64,000 bases of DNA, taken from Chamaea fasciata (taxonomy: Eukaryota; Chordata; Aves; Passeriformes; Sylviidae). Positions 39,673 to 48,909 of this stretch are shown here, in pieces. A program made the position numbers and the translations under genes. The notes under the pieces were generated by a model. That model was not told the origin of the DNA. It was given only the letters and a program-made list of their open reading frames with translations, and searched no databases. Numbering within the stretch: position 1 is the first letter of the stretch; every line of letters starts with the position of its first letter. The stretch covers positions 42,797,744 to 42,861,743 of the forward strand of contig JARCOQ010000002.1 in NCBI GenBank assembly GCA_029207755.1, given 5' to 3'.

Positions 39673-40315
39673 TGTGGTGGGTTTACCCTCTCTGGATGCC
39701 CACTGCCCACCAAAGCCACTCTATCACTGAGCTTCTCAGCTGGGCAGGGGAGAGAAAATGTAATGAACAGCTCAGGGGTTGAGATAACACCAGGAGAGAT
39801 TCCTCACCAGATACTGTCACGGGTGAAGCAGACTTGACTTGTGAAAAAATGAATTTATTTATTACCAATCACATGACAGGGTAATGAGAAATAAACCCAA
39901 ATCTTCAAACACCTTCTCCCAACATCTCTTTTCTTCCCAGGATTAACTTACAATTTTTTCTACATCATCCTCATCCTCAGCAGCACAGACGGATGGGAAA
40001 TGGAGATTGCAGTGTCAGTTCATCACGTGTTGTTTCTGCCTCTCCTTTCTTCTCAGGGGAGGATTCTTTTCCCTGCAGCCATGTAGGCTCTCTCCCGCAG
40101 GGGACTTCTTCCGCAATCTTCTTCAGCTTTCCTGTGGGCTGCAATTCTTCATTAACTATTCCAGTGTGGGTGCCTTCCATGGCACACAGGAGGCTGCTCC
40201 AGCATGGGCTTCCCAAGGGATCACAGCCTTCTGGGGCTTCAGGGGCTGCAGGGGCACAGCTTCCTCACCATGGGCTGTGGGGGAATCTCTGCTCTGGCAC
40301 CTGGAGCACCTCAGG
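39673..40315 (-). mobile_element. LTR fragment, same family as 13966-15725
   Basis: It starts tgtggtgggtttaccctctc and includes 'cactgcccaccaaagccact', 'cagctgggcaggggagagaa' and 'caccagatactgtcacgggt'. An AATAAA follows on the minus strand (complement at 39854-39863). It then has 'ccagtgtgggtgcc' and 'ctccagcatgggcttccc' blocks and ends near 'ggcacctggagcacctc'. This gives U5, R and part of U3 in minus-strand sense. The U3 end that is present in the split copy at 15.5-15.7 kb is missing here, and the middle is shortened. It is a truncated solo LTR. Confidence 0.75.
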
Positions 40316-41292
40316 ATTTGATGATCCCTTTGCACCTGTGCTGTATTAAATAAATTTGTGCATGGTAAACTTGAGAAGTTCCATGATTCGGTGTTGCTCA
40401 GACTCTTCAAGACTCATGTGAAGTGGACTCTTGAGTAGAAGTAAATATATAATAATAAATTAAATTAATTCAACACAGTGTTTAAAATTGTATGAACCAG
40501 AAGCCTTTTTTTCATGCAGTTTAATAGAAAAGCACAGGGTGGGAATGAGGATCTGTAGTTGGTGCCAACATACTGGGAAAATGAAGGGATATTGCATGAA
40601 GTCCTGTGTGGTTCACTGCAACAAGAAGGCCACTTGTGTTTCTGACAAGCAATGTATCCTGTAACATTTGGAGAAGGATGATCTTGACACTTAAATGGTA
40701 GCATAGATGTCTAAGTTCATAAAGGTCTTGCTTTTTATATCTTAATCAAGTGAATCCTAGGGGCTAAATTGTCCCTAACCCTGTGTCACTGTGTGTGGTG
40801 GAGTCAGTATGCAGGACTGGGTGTGGGACATGGATTTAAGGACTAGATAGCCCTAAGTTAACAGGCTGGTGGCTGTGTCCCCTGGAGCCTGTTCACCAGT
40901 GAATGTCAACAGAACTGACAAAGATGGGGAAAAGCATTGCTTTTTCTGAGCAGCAGTAAATCGCTCCTTCGTTGTGCAAGGGCGAGTATGTATTCATACA
41001 TCACGTTTTGTATTGATCCTTTCCTCAGAATGTCAGCCAGACTCAAGATTAGCTGCACTTTAGGAATAAAAGTTGACCGAGGTGGGCAGATTTTTGGCCG
41101 TGATAGTAAGTCCAGACTTGTTGGATCAGTGGTTGATCTGGCCCCCCTAGAGTGAGGTCACACGCTCTTAAGGAGAGCAAGGACTCAAAGAAAGTCAAGG
41201 TCCTTGGTCATTTTCCCCTTCCTGTGGAGCAGATTAAGAGAGAAAGAACATACATCAAAAGAAACTGGGGAGGTTTCCTTTAGTGTATCTCT
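40316..41292 (+). other. Intron with possible LTR-like segment
   Basis: AT-rich at first. From about 40780 to 41160 the sequence becomes more balanced and includes 'ggaataaaagttgaccgagg' followed by 'ttgatctggccccccta'. This could be the poly(A) signal and U5 of another + strand LTR, but I cannot place its ends or family. Confidence 0.3.
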
Positions 41293-41331
41293 AGGCATAC
41301 CTACACTGAGCATTAAAGCTGCCTTTGGAGC
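41293..41331 (+). repeat. Left terminal inverted repeat
   Basis: 39 bases matching the reverse complement of 41685-41723, with three mismatches. Confidence 0.85.
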
Positions 41332-41684
41332 TGGAGAACAGACCACTACACATGTTGAAGAAATGTAGTTTGATCAACACTGCTAACTGGAAACAGTCCT
41401 TGGCCTGTCCTACTGCAGCAAAGTACTGAGACATTGCCCAGAGGAGCTTTAGTTGGCACTATCCGAAGTCGCAGCAGTTGTGGACAATCACACGCCAATA
41501 CTTGTGCCCTCACTGTGGCCAAATCCATTTAGCCTGTTACAACATGACTGATATTCCCTGGGAAAGCCATGGCCAGCACAGGATTATCCATCACATGCTG
41601 CACTGTCACCAGAGTCATCAATGGTGCTGCCTCCCTACACACCCCACTCAGGCACCCCTAGAAATATAAAGGCTGTTTGCAGCT

Positions 41685-41723
41685 GCTCCAAAGTCAGCTT
41701 TGATGCTCAGTGTAGGTATGTCT
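41685..41723 (-). repeat. Right terminal inverted repeat
   Basis: 39 bases matching the reverse complement of 41293-41331, with three mismatches. Confidence 0.85.
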
Positions 41724-43112
41724 GGTGAGGTTCTCTGAGGACTCTGTTGAAGGCTTTTGAGAAAGAGCAAGATACAGTGAAGGAAATAATTTGAGGCTGT
41801 TAAATCAACACTCATGCCTCATGCAACTCTCTTAGAATTGCTATTGAATTGTATGATGACTTGCTTTTGGGGCTGGGAAATAACGACCTAATGATTTTAA
41901 CAAAAACAAATTAGCTGAGTAGCAGACAGTAAAATTGGGCTTTGAGATTAGGAAACACAACTCTATTCTGTTTTATATTTCCAAAATCCAGGGATTTTGC
42001 TCAAAGAGTTGGATTAAAATAGAAATATGTTTGGCTACATTAGCTGCTCCTTGCTTTAAGGGGGAAAAAGTGATTCTAAAAGGAATAATTGATAGTAAGT
42101 ATGAGACCTAGGGTGTCTTCCTTCAAGAGTCTTTAAAAATAGACCATCTGTCCATAGGTTCAGAAGCCAAAACTACTATTAATCTTCTCTCTATCCTCCC
42201 ACAGATTTTTTTTTTTAAGTGGGGGAGCTGTACAAATCATGAGTTAAATTTGCCTTTGCATAAAAATTCCCTTCCAGCCATACCTCTACAAGCAGAGTAA
42301 TTAATGACTTCAAGCATGTAATATGAGATTAATTTTTGTATATCTAGTAACATTCATCATATTTGGTTTAAGGCTATCAAATGTAAATTGTTAATGAGGT
42401 GAAAAATCTAAGAATATAGAACAGGGTGAAAGAAAAGCAGCTGGATTTCTTAAATATTCATTTTGCAGTCAGATTGAGTTTTTGGTATTTCTAATTCCTC
42501 AACCTCTTTAAATAAAAATGTTGAGGACGAACAAAGTTCTGATTGACCTCATTATTATCTTCTTTAAATCTTTAATGGGCATGACTGATCACATTAACTC
42601 CTAGATAAGCATGGAGAAGATCTTGGACATGAGGGGAAATATCTTAGTTCTGGTGCTGTTTTGTTTGTGACTTAATGGACAGTCACCAGGTGACAAGTGT
42701 GCAACTTAGTAGTCAGTGCTACTTTATTGTGTGCTTTCCTTTATTTATGAAAACTGTGGGGAAATTGCAGTTTCTTACAGAATTATGGTGATATTGACCT
42801 GCTAAGTTTTAGGTCATTCTTGATGAGGTTGACATTGCATTGTCTTTTGTGATTATTTATCCGCAAATCATGGTGCTCCTTCTGAAATGAATTATTCAGG
42901 TCATATCTGTGACTGTGAAGGCCAGAACTTAATGTTGTGATGGCCAGAAAAGTATCATAGGAGAGACATTTTAAAAGGTCTCAGTTTAAAAGCCTTGGTC
43001 ATTCTGATTAGCTGCGAAATTGGACATTGAGAGATTGAATTGCTCCTGATAGAGGCTTATATATTCAGTTTTAGAGGTGTTTTGATTTATATCAGTGGAA
43101 TGGCCAGTAAGG
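41724..43112 (+). other. Intron, no gene
   Basis: AT-rich intron with no exon or named repeat. A short T10 run lies at about 42207-42216. Confidence 0.45.
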
Positions 43113-43917
43113 GAATCATAGTATCATTTAGAGTGAAAAGGACCTTTAAGATCAAACCATTAACCCAGCTTTGCCAAGTCCCACTAAACCATGTCCTTGA
43201 GTGCCATATCTACAAATCTTTTAAATACCTCCAGGGATGGTGACTTCACCACCTCCCTGGGCAGCCTGTTCCAGGGCTTGACAGTAACCTTTTTGGTGAA
43301 GAAATATTTCCTGTTATCCAACATAAACCTCTACTGGTGCAACTTGAGGCCACTTCGTCTTGTCCCTATCACTTGTGACTTGGGAGAAGAGGCCGACCCC
43401 CACCTGGCTACAGCCTCCTTTCAGGCACTTACAGAGAGTAATGAGGTCTCCCCTGAGCCTCCTTTTCTCCAGGATAAACACCCCCAGCTCCCTCAGCTGC
43501 TCCTCACAGCACTTGTGCTCCAGACCCTTCCCCAGCTCCGCTGCCCTTCTCTGGACACGTTCCAGCCCCTCAGTGTCTTTCCTGCAGTGAGGGGCCCAGA
43601 ACTGACCACAGGATTTGAGGTGTGGCCTCAGCAGTGCCCAGTACAGGGGGACGGTCACTGCCCTGCTCCTGATGGCCACACCATGGCTGATCCAGGCCAG
43701 AATGCCATCGGCCTTCTTTGCCGCACGTTGGATCATGCTTAGCCACTGTTGACCAGCACTCTCAGGCCCTTTTCTGCTGGGCAGCTTCCCAGCCACTGCC
43801 CCCAGCCTGTAGCACTGACTGGGGTTGCTGTGACTCAAGTGCAGGACCTGACCTTGGCCTTGTTGGACATCCTAGAGGTGGCCTCAGCCCATTGATCCAG
43901 CCTGTCCAGATCTAGAA
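43113..43917 (-). mobile_element. CR1 LINE, truncated, minus orientation, ORF2 C-terminus still open
   Basis: The + strand begins with the complement of the CR1 3' terminus ('aatcatagtatcatttagag', 'aaaaggacctttaagatcaa'). It continues for about 800 bases through 'ccctgggcagcctgttccag' and 'tctccaggataaacaccccc'. The minus-strand frame at 43838-43314 encodes 174 residues of the ORF2 C-terminal region, with recognisable pieces VPLYWALLRPHLKSCGQFWA, LERVQRRAAELGKGLEHK and EKRRLRGDLITLCKCLKGG. These lie after the reverse-transcriptase catalytic motifs, which have been lost by 5' truncation. The copy is therefore immobile but relatively young compared with the other CR1 pieces here. Confidence 0.93.
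43314..43838 (-). pseudogene. CR1 ORF2 C-terminal remnant, 174 codons
   Basis: Uninterrupted minus-strand frame inside the CR1 copy, encoding the post-catalytic end of the LINE ORF2 protein. It lacks the endonuclease domain and the catalytic part of the reverse transcriptase. It starts at an internal methionine, so it is a relic and not a gene. Key matches to the CR1 family are QFWAPHCRKDTEGLERVQRR and GVGLFSQVTSDRDKTKW. Confidence 0.85.
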
Positions 43918-45267
43918 AGTAACAAAACACAATATATTTTAATTACCATTTTTATGTGCTGTAGCATTCTGACAGCAAGTAAGGAAGAAGCTGCACTGGG
44001 CTTTATGGAAGGGACTGCAGTAATTAATCTTCATTAGGATTGCTGCCATGGCCTTGTGAATTAAAATTTATTACATGGAAGAAGTTTTGGGCACAGCATG
44101 TTTGATTAGCAAAATGCCAATATTTATGGGATAAATTATTCCTAACTTTTCTGAACTGTATTTTACTAGCAGATTCATTCACTATTCCTGGACATTTCTT
44201 TGGGAAAGAGCTTGTGTGCTTTATTGCAGCCTGGAAACTTGACTCATGGCCTGTAGTTCAGTGGCAAGGGCGGTTTGTTTCCAGAGGAATGCCGGTAAAC
44301 CTATGCTCCAAAGCATTCTCTGATAAATGTTAAGTGAAGCAGAGCCTGTCTAGAGATCTTGCCAGGACCACGTTTAAACAACAGCAACTTGGCTGTGTGA
44401 CAGCACATTTCAAATGGCTGATTCTCAAGCATTTAAAATCTAAACCTTGCAGCTTGATATGACATTGTTTAAAGCCCAGAAGTGAGTTAAATCCTAACAA
44501 TTAATGCTTTCTATTTTTCCCTGGTATTACCTGAAAACATGCTTGTGAGTTTATTTTGTAGTAGTTTAAAATTAGAGTTTCTTGGTGTATAGCTATTAGG
44601 ATCATAGCTTGATCCCTTTTCCCAGATGCCATTCAGATATGCTGGCATTTGTTTTAGGGACAGGATTCGTAAACTCTACTTTAATATTTGAGTTATAAAT
44701 ATATTCTACCAAATGATAGCGTCATACTTAGGTATTACAGGTGTGCAAATGGTGGCCACAGAAATTACTGTGCCTGTTGATAAATTGGCTGTTGGTAGCT
44801 CCTCACCTGTGTAAACACAAAGTAAATCCTTTCATCAGGCAGCCTCAGACTGCATGGATTGTTCAGGCAGCTGAACAGCTAAACTTCAGATGGTACAAGG
44901 AAGGAATTGTAAACCAGATGCACATGCCACTTTTGAAATGAGGAGGAATTCATTCGACAGTAAGTGTAGAAGTTATTCCCATATAACTGCTTTTGCACAC
45001 TCAGTCCTTTCGCAAGTGGAGCTTAGAGTTATGCCTGTTAAAACTTCTCCAAAGAGCTTTCTGTCCATATAGCTGAGGAAAAGCACCCTGAAGGAGCACA
45101 GGATGTATCTCTTGAACATCATGGTGCCACGCATTTTTCATCTCCCTTTTAAAATTTCCACTATCACCTTTTGTAAAAGGTACAACTCCGACTGCTCCTT
45201 CAAAATAGTACAGCCCCTTTCCACACCACCCAAACCAGTGCTGGTAAAAATCCATCCTGGAAGAGCA
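43918..45267 (+). other. Intron, no gene
   Basis: AT-rich intron. No exon or repeat was identified. The + frame that opens at 45103 runs into the CR1 piece below. Confidence 0.45.
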
Positions 45268-45328
45268 GGGATGGGTGTTGGACTTGCTGTTCTTCGAAGG
45301 TCCCGTTCAACCCAAATCATTCTGTGGA
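45268..45328 (+). mobile_element. CR1 LINE 3'-end fragment, + orientation
   Basis: About 60 bases: 'gatgggtgttggacttgctg', 'ttcttcgaaggtcccgttca', 'acccaaatcattctgtgga'. This is the CR1 3' terminal block in sense orientation, with the usual 'ggtccc(t)ttcaacc(c)' and 'attctgtg' elements. Confidence 0.8.
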
Positions 45329-46404
45329 CAGTCAGTCTGTCTTTCCTCTGCATCTCAAACTTAGGGACATATTATTTGCATGTTTCACGTGATTTTTCTG
45401 TTTACCTTCCGAAGCTGTCGTTACCAAATGCTACTTTGCATCTACTTTTTGTGCATCACAAAAACTCAGCTCTTTGGCTCTCTTCATTTCTTGTTGGTTT
45501 TGCTGCTGCTTCCTGTGTTATACCTTCCTCTTTCTTCACCTCTCCAGTTCACAGCCCAGCTGAGGTCAAATTAATATAAAAATACACTTGCCTATGTGTA
45601 CATGCATCTTCTGTTTTCACTGCTAATCAACACGTACAGTCCCTCAGTAATAGTAAGAAGTAGCTTGACTCAACAGAATCATCCCACAAAACTTATGATG
45701 AAGATTAATCATAGTTGTGTTGATGTGCTTTTGTGTGTGAAAAAAATTGAGGAATCTCACAGTTCCTTCTGGATGTGTTTTATATTTAAATGTTTTACCT
45801 TATAGATATCTAGGCCTAAGGGTCTCTGAAACTCCAGAAGTGATTATCATTTTTGGTGTTTAAAGTCTGCTGTTTCATAGCTTGTAGGTACAGATGCATA
45901 GCTTGTGAGGTTTCTGCAGTGTTTTAATTGCTAAGATGTTTTTAACTAATGTCCTAGATGAAGCATTAGTCAATTATGAATGCAAACTGGGCTTCAGAGT
46001 CCGTTCAAAGACTGGAAATAATTGGCTCTTTTGCAAACAAGCTAAAATACTTCTACTTAATGAGGCCTTTCTTGAGCATTTAATGTGAACCCCTACAGTC
46101 TGTCCTGATCAAAGTGAACACCATGAAACTCCAGCCCAGATCCACACTGTCCCCTTGGAAAAGTGAGAATTCTTTAATGCTTCAGTATATTTTCATATAC
46201 TGTCACTATAGCTTCAGCGATTATGGAATAATATCTTAACCACTACAGAGAGAAATATTGGAGTCCTTTCCCCGTAAAAGGAATAAAATGTTGGTACCAA
46301 GCCATGAAAAGCCATCCCCGTGCAAATGACAACTCAAAGCCAGCAAAGTTGCTGTATCCTGTGAATTATAGGAAGAGTGAGTATTTGGAGCAGTCATCAT
46401 CTAT

Positions 46405-46502
46405 TCATGGAATCACTGAATGTTTTCAGTTGGAAGGGACCTTCTGGATCATCTAGGTCCGACATGGCCATGGGCAGGGACACCTTTCCCTAGACCACGT
46501 TT
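46405..46502 (-). mobile_element. CR1 LINE 3'-end fragment, minus orientation
   Basis: The + strand reads 'tcatggaatcactgaatgtt', 'ttggaagggaccttctggat', 'catgggcagggacacctttc': the complement of the CR1 3' end, about 100 bases long. It is inverted relative to the 45268 fragment. Confidence 0.82.
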
Positions 46503-48246
46503 CTTTACACTGTTTCTCTTGGGTAGGCAGGGAAGAACATATAAAGGCAGGGTATTTCATTTGCCTTAATTGTGAAAATGCAAGGTGTTTCTTAGAGGAT
46601 TTTCCTTCTCCTTCTGGGCCGTAATGAGTAGGCAGGAGGTGGCACCGTTCTTCTGTGGAAGGTGGGATGGACAAGGGAGGGAGGCGGGTCATCCTTGTGC
46701 AGCTCACCACCACAAGGCTGTCAGATCTCCTGTAATAATTCCTTCATCTCTGTGGAGGGGCAGCCAGAAAACACAGTGTACAAGCTGTATTGTGCTGCTG
46801 GTCCCTCTCATAGAGTATTTGGGAACTTGCTGAAAACTGCCATGTTAGGCGTTAATGTTTGGGTTAGGCTGGCTTCCAGTGAGTGGTGAAACAAGCGTTT
46901 CACAGGCTCTTAATTAGTCCTATTAATGGAAAAAAATAAGGTGAGCAGCTGAAGGTGGGTTGAACTGGGCATTGGGTTCCTTTGCTGTGTTGATTCTAAG
47001 GACAGTGTTCCCCAATTAGAGCTGTTTATTGTAACTGCTCTTTCTATCTGTTAAGTGTCTAAACAGTAATTCTGAATGGAACATTTCACAAGCATTACAT
47101 TTACACTCAAACTATTGTAAAAATACGGACATGAAAAAATTCGTGTTGAAACTTTTTTTGGAAGTAAACTGAATTTTCTGAGTAGAAATTTGATGAATTT
47201 TAATTGAAAATCTGGATTTAACCAACTTTTTTAGAAAAGCCTTTAACTCTGTTTTTGAAGTACCATTTCTATTTTTGTTATATTTTAAAAATACAAACAT
47301 GAAAAGCTGAGAAGGCTGTTTTGTTCCAGTTAGCTGATTTGGATTGGAACAGTTTGGGGTGTGGGGGTTTGCATTTTACTGGTTTTGGGGTATGAATTCT
47401 ACCCTACAGCATACAACAACCAGCTCTTCGTGATCTGGTTCACAGATATATCTTAGAATAAATTTAATTAGATTGTTTTAAACTTAGATGAGAAGATTTA
47501 TAGCATTTTTTCAATGTTCTGGACAAAAAACACATGAAGATACATGAAAGCTGTGCCTTTCCTCCCATTGTTGTTACGTGGCTATGTGGGAGAAGCCAGG
47601 GTGATAAAGGAGATTGGCAGCTTTTTCATCCAGATCGAGGGCTGCAAAAAGCAATTATTTCAAGTCTTAAGGAAAACGGCAAAATAAATAGGAATTCACC
47701 AGGAAAAATTACTAGGTTTGGACTTTTCCTCTTCCTCTCATGGCGAAGAGGTGTTCAGTAGCTTCCAAGGGAAATGTCTGAAAGACGGGGGAAAGAATGA
47801 TTGAATGAGATAGTCCCAGATCAAAACTGTATCAAGTGTAGGGTTTGCCAGTGAAAGGGCAGTTCTTTTATTTTTATTTTTGGTGCATATTTTGTTGTAG
47901 GCAAGATCTTGAATGCCTGTCAAGGTCCACTGACACATCACTAAATCAATTTTGTCAAGTTGTCTGTTGCTGTATTAGGCAGCAAATATTAGATAAGACT
48001 TATAGCAATATCCTGATACACCGTAATCAATTAAGACAGCAGAACATCCACCACCACCTCGGTCTGAGAGCAGCTCTAATTTAGACATTCAGAGTTCATC
48101 AGCTTCCATTGCTTCACCCTTCTGAATTGTAATTTTGTTTGCCCTTATCTTGACACAAATTTGCCGTGTTGAAAAGGAATTGTTAGATTACATGATGATA
48201 TTGATTACCACAGTTGTTAAAAAGACTAATTGATTTTTTTCTGCAG
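46503..48246 (+). other. End of the last DDX10 intron
   Basis: Unremarkable AT-rich intron ending in the strong polypyrimidine tract and acceptor at 48246. Confidence 0.45.
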
Positions 48247-48436
48247 TGAACTTGAGGAGGAGACTGGAAGAAAGAAGAGAAGCTATAGCAACACTGCCAC
48301 AGCAGAAGAAAAGCCACTGAAAAGAAAGAAGATGCAATTCAGCCAAGAGGAAGACTCCTATTTACCATTAGATACTGGGCTTTCTCTGGCAGAGGATGAA
48401 GAACTTGTACTGCGTCTGCTCAACAGTCACAACTAA
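48247..48436 (+). CDS. DDX10: DDX10 terminal coding exon with stop codon
   Basis: The acceptor is a strong polypyrimidine tract, gatttttttctgcag, ending at 48246. The first base completes a serine codon (AG|T) begun in the previous exon. The frame then reads ELEEETGRKKRS, a basic patch KPLKRKK that could act as a nuclear or nucleolar localisation signal, and the terminal helix PLDTGLSLAEDEELVLRLLNSHN before TAA at 48434-48436. The DTGLSLAEDEELVL ending is what I recognise as the conserved C-terminus of vertebrate DDX10. The open frame runs upstream to an ATG at 48230 inside the polypyrimidine tract, which is not a plausible start. No frameshift or premature stop is seen. Confidence 0.93.
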
Positions 48437-48850
48437 TTATTTTTCTGCAGGTTTTCTTCTCTGGGACATTTCCACAATTTTGTCAGTTTACACAAAATGA
48501 ATTTAGCATCTGGGCAGCTGGGTACCAGCAAATGTAGATAAATGAGTTCTACGTGCAGTGGGATTGCCTTAGATTGGCTCATAGGTTATAGACAATATTT
48601 AGTTTGATTTATAAGGCTTTCTAAATGAACTTTTCAACCTAAATCCCCAGGTGTCATTTTGCAGTAGCGTGTTCACAAGTTTAAATCTCCAAGTTTTGAA
48701 ATAATTACCTTCCTCTATTTTCATCTTGCTTTAAATGGAAACAGGATGTTGCTTTCTTGACTAAGCCAGGTTTGTTATTTTGGAAGATACATGCGTACTA
48801 AAATTTTTAAGGAAGAAATACTGTTGGCAGCTCAGACCATATTAATGAAA

Positions 48851-48856
48851 AATAAA
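48851..48856 (+). terminator. DDX10: Proximal poly(A) signal AATAAA
   Basis: This AATAAA lies 415 bases after the DDX10 stop codon. A T/GT-rich stretch (tttcttctgtgtat) starts within 10 bases downstream and would serve as the downstream element. Cleavage near 48870 is inferred. Confidence 0.6.
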
Positions 48857-48903
48857 GTATGTACTTTCTTCTGTGTATAGGGCACATCTTTTAAGAATAT
48901 TTT

Positions 48904-48909
48904 AATAAA
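48904..48909 (+). terminator. DDX10: Distal poly(A) signal AATAAA
   Basis: A second AATAAA lies 53 bases downstream of the first. A GT/T-rich element (ggtgtctttcagctttg) follows about 30 bases later, which is conventional spacing. It may be the main site or an alternative one. Confidence 0.6.

Larger units (their letters stand above)
41293..41723. mobile_element. Candidate non-autonomous element with 39-bp terminal inverted repeats
   Basis: The left arm 41293-41331 (aggcatacctacactgagca ...) and the right arm 41685-41723 (... tgctcagtgtaggtatgtct) are reverse complements at 36 of 39 positions. The 353 bases between them show no further inverted symmetry and no convincing coding frame. Size, perfect end-to-end inversion and lack of a gene fit a short DNA transposon derivative (MITE-like). 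I see no clear target-site duplication, and the termini do not match a TIR I can name. As it lies in the last DDX10 intron, the transcript could fold into a 39-bp stem. Confidence 0.55.

Noticed and set aside
43191..43742. 183-codon + strand frame, the longest in the window
   Set aside because: It is the antisense reading of the CR1 ORF2 region; the meaningful frame is on the minus strand.
45103..45579. 158-codon + strand open frame
   Set aside because: It reads through the CR1 3'-end fragment at 45268-45328 and has no recognisable family or splice context.
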